Source: Acidobacteriota bacterium
Lineage (GTDB): Bacteria; Acidobacteriota; Vicinamibacteria; Vicinamibacterales; JAKQTR01
Assembly: GCA_026393755.1 (NCBI GenBank)
Contig: JAPKZO010000002.1
Coordinates: forward strand, 1-64,000
Direction of reading: 5' to 3'
DNA: 64,000 nucleotides
The notes below the pieces were generated by a model. The model was not told where the DNA came from. It searched no databases and worked only from the letters and a program-made list of their open reading frames with translations. This document shows, piece after piece, positions 50,548-61,212 of the stretch (positions are counted from its first letter, which is position 1; the number at the start of each line of letters is the position of its first letter). The position numbers and the translations under genes were made by a program.

Positions 50548-52959
50548 CTATCTCGCGGACATCCCGCAGATCGTCGCGCGTTCCGGCGTGTTCTGGTCAA
50601 CCTCGGCGCGCATAGTCGCGCGTGCCGGCCGGCCGCCGAAGTCAATCGTCAGCGCCGCGAAATCCCCTTCGTCGTTCACTCGCACCTCGAGGCGTGAGAT
50701 GGATGCCGCCGCGGCCAACGGCCCCAGTTCGAGCAGTCCGTCCGCCTGCAACGCCCGCTGCAACGCGTCCCGCTCGGACGGGTTGCCGGTCGCGAAGGTG
50801 GAGAACGTCAACAACGGCCGTCCACGGCCCCGGGTTCGCGTGACGGTCGGCGCCAGTACGCCGTCTGCGCTCAGGTAAAGGATCATCCGACCTTCGAACG
50901 AACGGAAATTGTCGATCCGCACGGCCGCGCGTCCGTCCGCGACCATGGCCGATACGTCCCGCCAGTTCTTGTCGCTGCCGAGATCCGCGCAGGTTCCGGC
51001 ACGCGTCAGCCGGTACAAAGGAAGCAGGCGCATGTCGAACGGCACCCGCAAGTCCCACTGCGGATCCAGAGCGTGCGCCTCGACCTCGCCCAGCGGGTTG
51101 ATGATGGCTATGACGGCGCCTCTCTCGGTGCGGGCACGCTCCACGCCATCGACCGTCACGACCGCGCTGGCAGCGCCGGCGGCTACCCGAATCGACACCG
51201 GCGCGACGACTCCGGTCCGACCAATCTGATGACCGGCCTCAACGAATAGATCGAAGCCGTCAGCCCATGTGGCCTCCAGCCCCGGACCGTGCGCGCCCAT
51301 CGCGCCCACCAGGCCGTACGGGGCCCTCGGCCGCCCGGCGAGCGCGCCGCGAGTCGCGCCGACGATGTTCCATGGCCGTCCGTCCGTCAGTTTCAATCCG
51401 GGCACGGCCCCAGGCGCGGCCGCAATTGCCACAATCCATCTGTCGCGGACCACGGGTAAGTACTCACTGACCGGTTCCCCGAGCAGGGCGACGGGCTCGA
51501 ACTGAAAGCCGTAGTCAACCAGGTCTCTGCGCCCCTGGCCGAACGCCAACACGTCGTACCCGTCCCGCCACGCCTGCGCGACCTGTTCATGCTTGGAGGG
51601 GATCCAACGCACATCGCGTGTGCCAGCGGCCTGTTCCCCGTACAACTTATAGAACACCATCATGTTCACGCCGTACGTGTCGCCCACGAACGCGCTCCGG
51701 TCTGGAAGCCTGGCAAACAGCGCGTCGAAGTAACGAATCTCGAACGTTCGGCGGTGGTGATCGTTCGGTTCGTAGTTGGCCGTGACCTGGCGCGCGGGGA
51801 TCACGGCCGTCAGCCCGATCGCGAGGACGCCGGCCACCGTCGGCGGCGCGCGCCGGACGGCATTGAACACGCCTTGCAGGCCTACGCCAACCACTGGCCA
51901 CCAGAGGATGAAGACCGGCAGCAGGAACCCCTCGTCCTCGTTGGAACTCATGTTGGCCGTGAGGGTCATGACTCCCAGCGCGCCCAGGCCGCACAGGAGC
52001 GCTTCCCGGGGCTTGCGTCGCGCGAGCACCAGGAATCCCGCCGCCAACAGCGGGAGTCCGATCCATGTGAACTCGCGCCCCACGAGCCCCGTCACTGTGG
52101 GCATTCGTACGGACAGGAGGGCGCGAACCGAGAAGGCTCCGATTTCGTTCCAGTACCGGCGCGCCATCATGACGTCGACCAGCTCGCTCAGACTTGTCGC
52201 CCTGGCCTCGAGGTACGGCGCCTGCTGCCACGTGCGCAGGGGAATCACGCCATAGAGCGTGAGCGCGAACATGACGAGCGCGGCGATGACGACGAGCGTG
52301 CGTGGCCGCAGCAGTTCGCGAGCATTGGTCAGCAGCGCGTACAGCAAGAGCGCGGGAAGCAGCGCGATGACGATGAGGTGATTGGCCGCGCTCAACGCGA
52401 AGATACCGGCCGCCCAGTACAGATCCTTCCGACGCCGGTGTACGCCCCACCGCAGCAGCATCAACATCCCCGCGGCAACCAGCACGGCGTTCAGCGGGTA
52501 CGCCTTCGCATACAGGGCCTTTCCCCAGAACGCCCGGCCGAAGCCCATTCCGAGCGTTGCCGAAAACGCGGCCACACGGCCCCCACCCAGGCTGCGCACG
52601 AGGAAGTACCCGATCGCCACGCTGAGCGCCGCCAGCACGGCCGAGAACAGGTTGGCTCGGTACGCGAGCGATCCGAGAGGCAAGTAGGAAAACAGGTGCG
52701 AGACCAGGACGTACAGCGGGTAGCCAGGCTCGTGTGGTATGCCGAGCACCTTGCCGACGAAGGCAAACTTCGCCGCATCCCCGCTGCTGGACAACCCGGG
52801 AAACATCGTCGCGAGATACACTCCGAACGCCATCGCCGCCGCCAGCGCCGCGAGCGCACCGTCGAGCCGAGTCAAAGCGACAGGCGGCGCAGTGCCGGGA
52901 CTGAGCGGAGGACTTCCGGTTTCAAGCTCGGTCGTTGGGCTGGGCTGGATCCTGGTCAT
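50548..52959 (-). CDS. DUF2723 membrane glycosyltransferase-like protein
   Basis: This 803-residue integral membrane protein has about ten to twelve helices in its first half and a large soluble C-terminal part. The N-terminal block [44 protein letters not shown] is the DUF2723 (TMEM260-like, GT117) signature; related proteins are O-mannosyl or protein glycosyltransferases with lipid-linked donors. ATG 52959 is chosen because TATACT at 52980-52975 lies 15 bases upstream, excluding the longer frame from 53031. It diverges from purH. Confidence 0.88.
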   Translation of the reverse strand: MTRIQPSPTTELETGSPPLSPGTAPPVALTRLDGALAALAAAMAFGVYLATMFPGLSSSGDAAKFAFVGKVLGIPHEPGYPLYVLVSHLFSYLPLGSLAYRANLFSAVLAALSVAIGYFLVRSLGGGRVAAFSATLGMGFGRAFWGKALYAKAYPLNAVLVAAGMLMLLRWGVHRRRKDLYWAAGIFALSAANHLIVIALLPALLLYALLTNARELLRPRTLVVIAALVMFALTLYGVIPLRTWQQAPYLEARATSLSELVDVMMARRYWNEIGAFSVRALLSVRMPTVTGLVGREFTWIGLPLLAAGFLVLARRKPREALLCGLGALGVMTLTANMSSNEDEGFLLPVFILWWPVVGVGLQGVFNAVRRAPPTVAGVLAIGLTAVIPARQVTANYEPNDHHRRTFEIRYFDALFARLPDRSAFVGDTYGVNMMVFYKLYGEQAAGTRDVRWIPSKHEQVAQAWRDGYDVLAFGQGRRDLVDYGFQFEPVALLGEPVSEYLPVVRDRWIVAIAAAPGAVPGLKLTDGRPWNIVGATRGALAGRPRAPYGLVGAMGAHGPGLEATWADGFDLFVEAGHQIGRTGVVAPVSIRVAAGAASAVVTVDGVERARTERGAVIAIINPLGEVEAHALDPQWDLRVPFDMRLLPLYRLTRAGTCADLGSDKNWRDVSAMVADGRAAVRIDNFRSFEGRMILYLSADGVLAPTVTRTRGRGRPLLTFSTFATGNPSERDALQRALQADGLLELGPLAAAASISRLEVRVNDEGDFAALTIDFGGRPARATMRAEVDQNTPERATICGMSAR

Positions 52960-53149
52960 CAGAGCGTGGGCGGTAGTATAGGCCGCATGGCGCACAGAAG
53001 GCCATCTCTCGGCCAGACACACTGTCGCCACGGGCTCCTCACCCTCACCCGGCTACTCAGCGACCGGCCCCGTCGGCCGGCATCGGCCATGAGATAAGCT
53101 TGACGAGATTGGACTCGGACTCATCCGCTCCCCCCTGTGAGGTCTTAGC

Positions 53150-54754
53150 ATGCGAGCGTTGATCAGTGTGTCGAACAAGTCAGGCATCGTCGAATTTGCT
53201 CGTGGTCTGGCGGCCAGGAAGTTCTCCATCGTGTCGACGGGTGGCACCGCCAAAGCGCTTGCCGCTGCAGGGGTGCCGGTGCTCCAGGTGTCGGACGTGA
53301 CCGGGGCGCCGGAGATGATGGACGGCCGCGTCAAGACGCTGCATCCGGTCATCCATGGCGGCATTCTGGCGCGACGCGATCATTGGGGAGATCGGGAAGC
53401 CCTGGCGAAGTTCGGCATCGAGCCCATCGATCTTGTGGTCGTCAATCTCTACCCGTTTCGCGAGACGGCGGCCGACCGGTCGGCGACCTTTGATCACGTG
53501 ATTGAGAACATCGACATCGGCGGGCCATCGATGATACGCGGGGCGGCCAAGAACTTCCGGGACGTGCTGGTGGCGGTGTCGCCGGCCGACTACGGTCGGG
53601 TGCTGGAAGCGCTCGACGCGCCGGACGGTCCCGGCCTCGCGCTTCGTCTGGAACTGGCGCAGAAGGCGTTTGCCCACACGGCCGATTACGACACCGCGAT
53701 CGCCAACGAGCTCGAGGCCGTGGCGGTCGCCGACGGCAGCTGCACGCGCACGCCGAGGGGCGACTCCCTGGGGCCCCGCCTGCTCGTGGCGATGCGCAAA
53801 CTGCGCACGCTGCGTTACGGAGAGAATCCGCATCAGCCCGGAGCGTGGTACGTGCCTGGCGATCTGACTGACGCTGATCTCCCTGCGGTACTGCAGGGCA
53901 AGGAACTCTCGTTCACGAATCTGCTCGATACGGATGCGGCCTGCCGCATTGTCACCGAGTTCGCCGAACCGGCCGCCGTCGTCATCAAGCACACGAACCC
54001 GTGCGGGGCGGCAACCGGAGCGACGCTCGCCGAGGCGTACATCCGGGCGAGGGATGCCGACGCGCTCTCCGCGTTCGGAGGCATCGTGGGCTGCAATCGC
54101 GAGATCGACGAAGCGACGGCGCGCGCGATTGCCTCGACGTTCATCGAGGCGGTGATTGCGCCCGCCATTTCCGAGGCCGCCCTCGCCGCGCTCGCCGCCA
54201 AGAAGAACCTCCGCGTGGTCATCGCGCCGGTCGCCTTCGGGGCGGTGGCCTCAAGCGGCCGCGGGATTGGACACCTGGATTTGCGAACAGCGCTGGGAGG
54301 CCTGTTGGCCCAGGAACAGGACCGGGTTGTCGAAGCGCGCGATCCCTGGCCCGCGGCGGGCGTCCCCGAGGTGGTCACGAAGCGCTCGCCAACCGAAGCC
54401 GAATACCGCGCCCTGCGCTTTGCGTGGCGCGTCTGCGCCCACGTCAAGTCGAACACCGTCGTCTTTACCAGCGAGGATCGGACCCTGGCTATCGGTGCGG
54501 GCCAGACGAGCCGCGTCGACGCCGTAAGAGTGGCGACGCTGAAGGCCGCCACCGCCGGCGTCTCGCTTCAGGGATCAGTGGCTGCGTCAGACGCGTTCTT
54601 CCCGTTCCGGGACGGACTCGACGCGGTCGTGTCGGCAGGGGCGACGGCCATCGTTCAACCCGGCGGGTCGGTCAAAGACGCCGAGGTGATCGCGGCGGCC
54701 GACGAACACGGCATCGCGATGGTGTTTACCCGGAGGCGGCACTTCCGCCACTAG
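53150..54754 (+). CDS. purH: Bifunctional AICAR formyltransferase/IMP cyclohydrolase
   Basis: This 534-residue enzyme of the last two purine steps. The N-terminal IMP cyclohydrolase has [19 protein letters not shown] and [15 protein letters not shown]. The C-terminal formyltransferase has [24 protein letters not shown] (catalytic Lys-His) and [12 protein letters not shown]. Normal length, complete. Confidence 0.98.
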   Translation: MRALISVSNKSGIVEFARGLAARKFSIVSTGGTAKALAAAGVPVLQVSDVTGAPEMMDGRVKTLHPVIHGGILARRDHWGDREALAKFGIEPIDLVVVNLYPFRETAADRSATFDHVIENIDIGGPSMIRGAAKNFRDVLVAVSPADYGRVLEALDAPDGPGLALRLELAQKAFAHTADYDTAIANELEAVAVADGSCTRTPRGDSLGPRLLVAMRKLRTLRYGENPHQPGAWYVPGDLTDADLPAVLQGKELSFTNLLDTDAACRIVTEFAEPAAVVIKHTNPCGAATGATLAEAYIRARDADALSAFGGIVGCNREIDEATARAIASTFIEAVIAPAISEAALAALAAKKNLRVVIAPVAFGAVASSGRGIGHLDLRTALGGLLAQEQDRVVEARDPWPAAGVPEVVTKRSPTEAEYRALRFAWRVCAHVKSNTVVFTSEDRTLAIGAGQTSRVDAVRVATLKAATAGVSLQGSVAASDAFFPFRDGLDAVVSAGATAIVQPGGSVKDAEVIAAADEHGIAMVFTRRRHFRH

Positions 54755-55740
54755 CCCGAGAACGATCCGAGCAACTCCGCCGGCGTCACGGTGGCGGCGC
54801 CGAAGTGGCCGACGACAATCGCGGCCGCATGGTTGGCCAGTTGGGCCGCCTCGCCGCGGGTGGCCCCGGCGGCCAGGCTGAGCGCGAGCGCCGCGATCAC
54901 GGTGTCTCCAGCGCCGGTGACATCGGCGACCTCGCGCGCCACGGCGGGGAAGTGCATGTCGCCGATTGGATCGACCAGCGACATTCCCTGCTCGCCTCGG
55001 GTAATGAGCACACTCAGGCAGCGCGCGCGTTCCATGAACACGCGTCCGGCGCGCGTGGCGTCCTCGTCGGACCTGATGCGCATGTGCGTCGCCACCTCAG
55101 CCTCGTGGTGATTGGGCGTGACCATGATGGCGCCCGCGTAGTAGTCGATGTGCGGGATCTTGGGGTCGATCAGTACGGGCACCTGCCGCGTACGCGCCAA
55201 TTCGACAATTCGTGACGTCAGTCCGCGCGTGACGACGCCTTTGAGGTAGTCGGACACGACGACGACGCTGGCGCGGGCGATGTGCCGCTCGACGCGCGCC
55301 ATCAGCGCCTGTTCGGCCGCAGGCCCCGCATCGGCGTCATTTTCGTAATCGACGCGCGCCACGTGCTGGTTTCGCGTCGTGACGATGCGCTGCTTGGTCG
55401 TGGTGCGTCGCGAAGGTTCGCTGACAAGCCCGCTGCATCCGATCTGACAGGCCCGAAGCTCGCCGCACAGGATTTCGGCGTCCCGATCCTCACCGATCAG
55501 GCCGACCAGTTCGACTGCGCCACCCAGGGCGCCGACGTTGTTCGCGACGTTGCCGGCGCCCCCGATCCGGTACTCGTCGTGATCGTGCTCGACGACCGGG
55601 ACCGGCGCTTCCGGCGAGATGCGGCTGACGCGGCCGATCACGAAGTGATCGAGCATCACGTCGCCGACAATCAGCACCGAACCGTTACCGAAGCGAGCCA
55701 CCAATTCGCGGGCACGGGCGGCGGACAAGACAGACGTCAT
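54751..55740 (-). CDS. D-glycero-beta-D-manno-heptose-7-phosphate kinase
   Basis: This 329-residue PfkB-family kinase corresponds to the N-terminal half of E. coli HldE (RfaE1/HldA). It has LIVGDVMLDHFVIGRVSRISPEAPVPVV, GGAGNVANNVGALGG, DPKIPHIDYY, VTPNHHEAE and the anion-hole DVTGAGDTVIAALAL. It pairs with the separate adenylyltransferase at 19467-19937. ATG 55740; it overlaps purH tail-to-tail by four bases. Confidence 0.95.
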   Translation of the reverse strand: MTSVLSAARARELVARFGNGSVLIVGDVMLDHFVIGRVSRISPEAPVPVVEHDHDEYRIGGAGNVANNVGALGGAVELVGLIGEDRDAEILCGELRACQIGCSGLVSEPSRRTTTKQRIVTTRNQHVARVDYENDADAGPAAEQALMARVERHIARASVVVVSDYLKGVVTRGLTSRIVELARTRQVPVLIDPKIPHIDYYAGAIMVTPNHHEAEVATHMRIRSDEDATRAGRVFMERARCLSVLITRGEQGMSLVDPIGDMHFPAVAREVADVTGAGDTVIAALALSLAAGATRGEAAQLANHAAAIVVGHFGAATVTPAELLGSFSG

Positions 55741-55759
55741 CACGATGAGCACACTCCGG

Positions 55760-56926
55760 CTAGTGTTCCGGCGAATCGGCGGATGCCGACGATCGCGGCC
55801 GCTCGGCGGCGAACGGCAGGGTCAACAGTACGAGAAAGAACATCAGGAAGATCGACGCGCCGAAGTTATGTTCGAACATGCCGGCGCCAAGCATTGCGGC
55901 GATGGTGCCAAGCCCCGTGGCGGGGAGGACCTTGGAGCGGCTGCGGCGCATCAGCGCGACGAGGCCGGCGGCGGCGCTGCCGACGAACCAGAGCCAGGCG
56001 CCGAGTGCGAGCAGGCCGCGCTCGGCCGCGATCTGCATCGGCACGTTGTGCAGGTGCGGATTGATGCGTTCGACAGCCTCGGGATCCCTGAAGCGGACGT
56101 ACACCCGTTCCACCATGTTCGGGCCCATCCCGGTCAGCGGGTTGGCGGCCACCATGCCGGCGCCCTCGCGCAGCATGGCAATGCGGTCCCGGTTGGTCGG
56201 ATCCTTCATGTCGAACATCGAGTACATGCGTTCCTTCACCTGGAGCGGCGCCAGCGTGAAGAAGACGATCAGCAGGACGGGCAGCACGCCGACCAGGCGA
56301 ACGTCCTTGATCAGGAACAGCAGCGCCAGCGCCACGCCGGTGCCCACCCAGGCGCTGCGCGTAAAGGTCAGCGCCAGCGCGACCATCAACGCCGGCAGCA
56401 CGACCGCCGGCCACGTGCGGTCGCGCGTGTCGAACAGGACACGGGCGGCGGCCGCGGTCGTCACCATCATCAGCAGCCCCGAATACTGCATGTAGTGGCC
56501 CATCGTTCCGTGCGGGCGCTGGCCGAGGCTGTCAAAATGGAGGAGGCCGAACTGCATGACGCCGTACGCGGCGCTGGCCGCCCCGAGCGTGATGGCAATC
56601 GTGATCGCCGTGCGCGCGCGGCCGGCGCGGGCGATTTCATACGTGGCCGGGACGACCGCGAACAACAGCAACTGCTTGCAGTCCTCGATGCTGGTAGCCG
56701 GATCGACCGAAAACACCGCCGACACCAGCGTCAGTACGGCGTAGGCGACCAACGGCCAGAAGAACCGCGGCGCATCGATGCGGGCGCGGCCCTTGACGAG
56801 CATCGCGATCCAGCAGATCGCCATCGCCGCGGCCAGCACCTCCGCCGCAAAAATCGACCACTGGAGCGCTCCCACGAACCCGTAGAACGACCAGACCGCC
56901 ACCTGTTCAAGACGCACACGCTTCAT
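55760..56926 (-). CDS. O-antigen ligase family protein
   Basis: This 388-residue membrane protein has about ten helices and a large periplasmic loop containing RDRIAMLREGAGMVAANPLTGMGPNMVERVY, with NPHLHNVPMQIAAERGLLALG, the Wzy_C/WaaL pattern. It likely joins O-antigen or another glycan to the lipid A core, or polymerises it. It overlaps the upstream heptosyltransferase by four bases and is followed by the heptose kinase. Confidence 0.9.
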   Translation of the reverse strand: MKRVRLEQVAVWSFYGFVGALQWSIFAAEVLAAAMAICWIAMLVKGRARIDAPRFFWPLVAYAVLTLVSAVFSVDPATSIEDCKQLLLFAVVPATYEIARAGRARTAITIAITLGAASAAYGVMQFGLLHFDSLGQRPHGTMGHYMQYSGLLMMVTTAAAARVLFDTRDRTWPAVVLPALMVALALTFTRSAWVGTGVALALLFLIKDVRLVGVLPVLLIVFFTLAPLQVKERMYSMFDMKDPTNRDRIAMLREGAGMVAANPLTGMGPNMVERVYVRFRDPEAVERINPHLHNVPMQIAAERGLLALGAWLWFVGSAAAGLVALMRRSRSKVLPATGLGTIAAMLGAGMFEHNFGASIFLMFFLVLLTLPFAAERPRSSASADSPEH

Positions 56927-58017
56927 AGGATCAGACTCGACACTCTCCGCGTCCGCTCTCGCCCCAGCGCACGTTCGGCGGCTGCCACCACAGCCGCCGG
57001 GCTGATCCCGCGCAGGCAACGGAAGTCGCCCGGCTCGCAGCGGCGCTGGTCGCACGGGCGGCAGGGCAGCGGGCCCACGTCCACAATCTCGGTGACCAGC
57101 TCCGGGTCCCGCCAGGGGCCCCAGACCGATGCGGTGGTCGGCCCGTAGATGACCACCATCGGGATCGTGGTCGCCGCGGCGATGTGCGCCGGGCCGCTGT
57201 CGCCGCCGACAAACAGGGCCGCCCGGCCGAAGAGGCTCCGCACCTCGGCCAGATCGAAATTGCACGCGACCGTCGGCCCGTCGACGCCGGCTCCGAGACT
57301 CGACGCCAGACGTCTGACTGTCTCAGCCCGCGCGGCCTGCGCGGCGCCGGTCGTGAGGATGATACGCCGATTCGGCCACAGCGTGGACAGCGCCGCCACG
57401 AGTTCGGCAAACGACTGTTCTGGCCAGCGCCGGAACTCGTTGCCCGCCCCCACGTGGACGACCACCAGTTCGGCATCAAGACTGATCCCCAGCTCCCGCA
57501 GCTTCGCCTCGAGTCGCGCAGAGGCGGCCGCCTGCTCCGGCATCTCCACCGGGTCTGATGCCGGCGTCGGCGGCGGCACGCCGGGCACCACGGATTCGAG
57601 CAGATCCCACTGGTTGCGCACCGAATGCCGCTCGTGGTGTCCGCGGGGGCGCGCCACCTGCTGCGTGTACATCCACCCGCGGCCCTTGACCGCGTAGCCG
57701 ACCCTCACCGGTGCGCCGGTGGCGAGCGCCAGCCATGAACTCCTGGGGCCGCCGTGGAAATCGATGACCAGATCGAACCGCTCGCGCCGCAGGCGCAGTC
57801 CGAGCGCGGCGTCAGTGCGCCACCGCCTAAGTCCCGAGAGCAGGGGAGCCACGACGACCGCATCCAGGTGTGGGTTGGCCTCCACGACAGGCGCGGCCTG
57901 CGGCTCGACGAGGTAGGTGAGCCTGGCTTCCGGATACGCCCGGCGCAGCGCCCTCACCGCCGGCGTCGTCAACACGACGTCCCCGATCAGGCGCAGGCGA
58001 ATCAGCAGGATCTTCAG
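56923..58017 (-). CDS. GT9 heptosyltransferase with probable CTG start
   Basis: This 364-residue GT9 protein carries VVVHVGAGNEFRRWPEQSFAELV, VGGDSGPAHIAAATTIPMVVIYGPT and a Cys-rich tail (CRPCDQRRCEPGDFRC). The nearest ATG/GTG (57975) would delete the conserved first strand and glycine loop. Reading upstream gives KILLIRLRLIGDVVLTTPA, exactly the family N-terminus, starting at CTG 58017. The codons before it run to a TGA at 58029 without any ATG, GTG or TTG, and GAGG lies seven bases before CTG. It probably adds heptose or a related sugar to the outer part of the core. Confidence 0.88.
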   Translation of the reverse strand: MKILLIRLRLIGDVVLTTPAVRALRRAYPEARLTYLVEPQAAPVVEANPHLDAVVVAPLLSGLRRWRTDAALGLRLRRERFDLVIDFHGGPRSSWLALATGAPVRVGYAVKGRGWMYTQQVARPRGHHERHSVRNQWDLLESVVPGVPPPTPASDPVEMPEQAAASARLEAKLRELGISLDAELVVVHVGAGNEFRRWPEQSFAELVAALSTLWPNRRIILTTGAAQAARAETVRRLASSLGAGVDGPTVACNFDLAEVRSLFGRAALFVGGDSGPAHIAAATTIPMVVIYGPTTASVWGPWRDPELVTEIVDVGPLPCRPCDQRRCEPGDFRCLRGISPAAVVAAAERALGRERTRRVSSLIL

Positions 58018-58026
58018 ATCGCGGCC

Positions 58027-58215
58027 TCACGACCGGCTGGACGGGGCCTCGATCGTGGCCTCGTCAATCAGCATGACCGGGATGTCGTCCCTGACGGGAT
58101 ACACTCTCCCGCAGGCCTGGCACTTGAGACCCGCGCCCTCGTTGACCGGGACCACCGGCGACGTCTTGCAGGCGGGGCACACCAAAATCTCCAGCAATTC
58201 CGGGTTGACGGGCAT
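58027..58215 (-). CDS. Trm112 family zinc-ribbon protein
   Basis: This 62-residue protein has two CxxC pairs (LVCPACKT and LKCQACGRVYPV) and the ending RDDIPVMLIDEA typical of YcaR/Trm112 proteins, which in eukaryotes activate methyltransferases; the bacterial role is unclear. GGAGG nine bases upstream of ATG, and TATAGT at 58248-58243, suggest this is the first gene of the minus-strand LPS operon. Its stop overlaps the ribosome-binding site of the next gene. Confidence 0.92.
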   Translation of the reverse strand: MPVNPELLEILVCPACKTSPVVPVNEGAGLKCQACGRVYPVRDDIPVMLIDEATIEAPSSRS

Positions 58216-58349
58216 CGGGATGTTCCTCCGTAAGCTCGTGCCACTATAGCAGACCAGCCCTGAGCGATGGGTGCCGGGGGGGGCGAGAAACCCGCATCAT
58301 CCTGCAAGATGACTCCCATCGGACGCGGGGAGTGTGAAAGAATCGATCC

Positions 58350-60371
58350 GTGATCCATCTGATCGTGAGCGTCGCTCTTGGCGTGGCCCAGCCCACCGCA
58401 CTCGTCCGGCCGCAGGGCCTTCTGCCGCTGCCTTCTGAGTCTGCCACGCAGGCGCCGGCCAAGCCGGCAGGCGCCAGCCCGGCCAAAGCCGATGACTCCA
58501 TTGCCGACGCGTACTACCAGTTCATGATGGGGCGCCGGCTCGCGCTGGAGGGCGACGCCGAAGGGGCGATCAAGGCCCTGCGTCTGGCGATGGCCATGGA
58601 TCCCGCCTCGTCCCAGATTGCGTCCGAATTGGCGGAGGTTTATGCCAGACAGGGACAGGCGAAGGAAGCGATTGAGCTGGCCGATGCGGCCTTGAAGCTC
58701 GATGGCGACAACTGGGACGCGCATCGGCTGCTCGGTATGATCTACGCGGATCTGGCCGAGCACGGCCAGGGGAGTGCCTCGGGCACGCTGGATGTGTCGA
58801 CCTGGCAGCACGCGGTCGACCATCTCGAACTGGCGCTCGGTGACTCCCGGTCTGACATGGCGGTTGGCGTCCGTTTGACCCTGGGCCGCATGTACCTTCA
58901 GCGCCAGAACTATGAGAAGGCCATCGGCACCTTGAAGCAGTTGCTGGCCGGCGAACCCTGGCTTCCTCAGGGTGTCGCGCTGCTCGCAGAGACGTACACC
59001 GCGGCCGGAAAGCCGGGCGAGGCGATCCTGTTGCTGAAGGATGCGGTGGAAGAAGAGCCGTCCTTCTACGGTGCGCTTGCGGATGCGTACGACAAGCAAC
59101 AGCGTTTCGCCGAGGCCGCATCGGCGTACGAGCGTGCGTCAGAACAGAATCCGCGTGATGCGGAGCTGAAGATCAAGTGGGCGGCCGCGCTGCTGAACGA
59201 GCCGAACGCCCCGGGCACGGCACGGGCTCGCGATCTGCTGCTCGACGTGACGAAGACGGATCCGAATGCCAGTTGGCCGCTCTACCTGCTGGCGCAGGCC
59301 CAGCGTCTCCTTGACGATCTGGACGGAGCCGAGGGCACGGCCCGCCGGATCCTGGCCCTCAACCCGACCAGCACGTCAGGAGCGCATGCCCTCGCACAGG
59401 TCTTTCAGGCGCGCAGGCAGTACGCCAGGATCGTCGAGACGCTCGAACCGATCGTCGCCGCGCCACAGAAGGGCCGCGAGGCAGACGCCGCGTTGCTGCT
59501 GACGCAGTTGGGGGTTGCGTATCTCTCGCTTGGTCGGGGAGACGATGCCGTCGGCGTGTTCGATCGCGCGATCCAGACGAACCCTCGAGACGGAGTCCTT
59601 CTGGCGTATCGCGCGCAGGGATTGGTGCTGACCAAGAAGTACGATCTCGCGCTCACGCTGCTCCGCCAGTTGCGCGCCGGCCGGCCCGACGATCTCAGAC
59701 TGGCCCGATTGGAAGCGGAAGCGTTGCGGGGTCAGGGGAACTTCGACGCCGGTGTGGCCGTGCTGCGCCTCCTGGCTGATGCGCCCGGCGCGGGCCCGGC
59801 GAGCGTCCAGGTGTTATCGGAATTCTACGCGTCAGATGGCCGGGATACAGAGGCCGCGGCGATGCTGAGAACCGCCCAGGTGAAATTCCCGAGCGATCTC
59901 AACATCCAGTTCCAGTATGGAGCCGTGCTCGACCGCCTCAAGCGATTCGATGAAGCGGAACGGGTATTTCGTCAGGTCCTCGCCACAGACCCCAACCACG
60001 CGGCGGCGCTCAACTCCCTCGGCTACGCGCTGGTCGAACGGGGCCGGCGGGTGCCAGAGGCGCTGGAGTTGATCAAGAGAGCCGTCACGCTCGATCCGTA
60101 CAACGGCTCATACCTCGACAGTTTGGGTTGGGCTCACTTCAAGTTGCACCAGTTGGATCTGGCCGAAGCGAGCCTCCGGACCGCCTCCGAGCAACTCGTG
60201 ACGGACTCGGTCGTTCAGAATCATTTCGGCGATGTGCTCGCCGCGAAGGGCCGCCCGGCCGAGGCGATAGAGGCGTGGCGCCGCTCCCTGTCGGGAGACG
60301 GTGAACTGATCGACCGCGCGGGAATCGAGCGCAAGATCCGCGATGCTCAAGCCAGGGTCGGCAAGAAGTGA
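58350..60371 (+). CDS. Large tetratricopeptide-repeat protein
   Basis: This 673-residue protein starts with a short hydrophobic segment (IHLIVSVALGVA) that may be a weak signal peptide. From about residue 50 to the end it is built of TPR-like pairs, e.g. AIKALRLAMAMDPASSQIASELAEVYARQGQ, AVGVFDRAIQTNPRDGVLLAYRA and NHAAALNSLGYALVERGRRVPEALEL. It is probably a periplasmic or membrane-associated scaffold in envelope assembly, given the lipoprotein gene that overlaps its downstream region. GTG start. Confidence 0.88.
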   Translation: MIHLIVSVALGVAQPTALVRPQGLLPLPSESATQAPAKPAGASPAKADDSIADAYYQFMMGRRLALEGDAEGAIKALRLAMAMDPASSQIASELAEVYARQGQAKEAIELADAALKLDGDNWDAHRLLGMIYADLAEHGQGSASGTLDVSTWQHAVDHLELALGDSRSDMAVGVRLTLGRMYLQRQNYEKAIGTLKQLLAGEPWLPQGVALLAETYTAAGKPGEAILLLKDAVEEEPSFYGALADAYDKQQRFAEAASAYERASEQNPRDAELKIKWAAALLNEPNAPGTARARDLLLDVTKTDPNASWPLYLLAQAQRLLDDLDGAEGTARRILALNPTSTSGAHALAQVFQARRQYARIVETLEPIVAAPQKGREADAALLLTQLGVAYLSLGRGDDAVGVFDRAIQTNPRDGVLLAYRAQGLVLTKKYDLALTLLRQLRAGRPDDLRLARLEAEALRGQGNFDAGVAVLRLLADAPGAGPASVQVLSEFYASDGRDTEAAAMLRTAQVKFPSDLNIQFQYGAVLDRLKRFDEAERVFRQVLATDPNHAAALNSLGYALVERGRRVPEALELIKRAVTLDPYNGSYLDSLGWAHFKLHQLDLAEASLRTASEQLVTDSVVQNHFGDVLAAKGRPAEAIEAWRRSLSGDGELIDRAGIERKIRDAQARVGKK

Positions 60372-60375
60372 CGCC

Positions 60376-61212
60376 GTGAAGGGCGCCGGGGTCGTGGCCG
60401 TGGTCCTCAGCGTGCTGACAGCGGCGTGCGCCTCGGTGCCAGTGCGCACCCCGGAGGGGCCGTCACGGCTTCTGCCGGCATCTGACGCGGCACCGATCCT
60501 GGCGCAGGCCTCCAGCGTCTGCCGGGGTGTCCGCACCTTGACGGTCGAGATCGGTCTGTCGGGTCGGGTCGGGTCCCGGAAGATCAGGGGACGGGTGCTG
60601 GCCGGATTCGAGCGCTCCGGATCGCTCCGGCTCGAGGCGCCGGCACCGTTTGGCGCGCCGGTCTTCGTCCTCGCGGCCCGGGCTCACCGGGCGACCTTGT
60701 GGTTCCCGCGGGACAAGCGCGTCGTGAAAGACGCAGCCGTTGCCGACGTGCTCGAAGCGCTGACGGGCATGCCGTGGCAGGCCGACGACCTGCTGGCGGT
60801 GCTGACAGGATGCGTCGTGTCCGACCCCCAAATAGCGGCGACCGAGGCGAGACGCTTCGACTCGGGCTGGGTCACGATGATTCTGCAGGGTGGAGCCGAG
60901 GCCTTCATGCGCAACGAAGAACGGCAGTGGCGGATCGTCGGAGGCCGGACCATCGGCGGGGGCGATCCGAGGACCGCGTCGTGGACGGTCGCGTACGACG
61001 TACTTACGGGGGGATTCCCCGGCCGCGTTCGGGTGTCTCAATCGTCCACCACAGACCTGACGTTCCGCGTGTCGCAGTTCGAGGCCAACGTGGCGATTGA
61101 TCCTGCCGCGTTCACGCTCGTCGTCCCGGCCGACGCGCAGCCCATGTCGCTCGACGAACTTCGCCAGATGGGACCGCTGGCCGACAGGACGCCGGGCGGA
61201 GGGAGTCGATGA
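60376..61212 (+). CDS. Putative lipoprotein (LolB/DUF4292-like)
   Basis: This 278-residue protein has a lipoprotein signal (VVAVVLSVLTAAC, lipobox LTAAC). The mature part has beta-rich LolB-like features (GVRTLTVEIGLSGRVGSRKIRGRVLAGFERSGSLRLEAPAPFGAPVFVLAA). I infer an outer-membrane lipoprotein or lipoprotein-binding factor. GTG 60376, five bases after the TPR stop, gives a standard signal; the longer frame from 60343 does not. Next to ispE, as lolB is in many bacteria. Confidence 0.82.
   Translation: MKGAGVVAVVLSVLTAACASVPVRTPEGPSRLLPASDAAPILAQASSVCRGVRTLTVEIGLSGRVGSRKIRGRVLAGFERSGSLRLEAPAPFGAPVFVLAARAHRATLWFPRDKRVVKDAAVADVLEALTGMPWQADDLLAVLTGCVVSDPQIAATEARRFDSGWVTMILQGGAEAFMRNEERQWRIVGGRTIGGGDPRTASWTVAYDVLTGGFPGRVRVSQSSTTDLTFRVSQFEANVAIDPAAFTLVVPADAQPMSLDELRQMGPLADRTPGGGSR

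Noticed and set aside
53032-53149. A purine riboswitch upstream of purH
   Set aside because: The 118-bp gap has no recognisable aptamer core, and no three-way junction could be drawn by eye.
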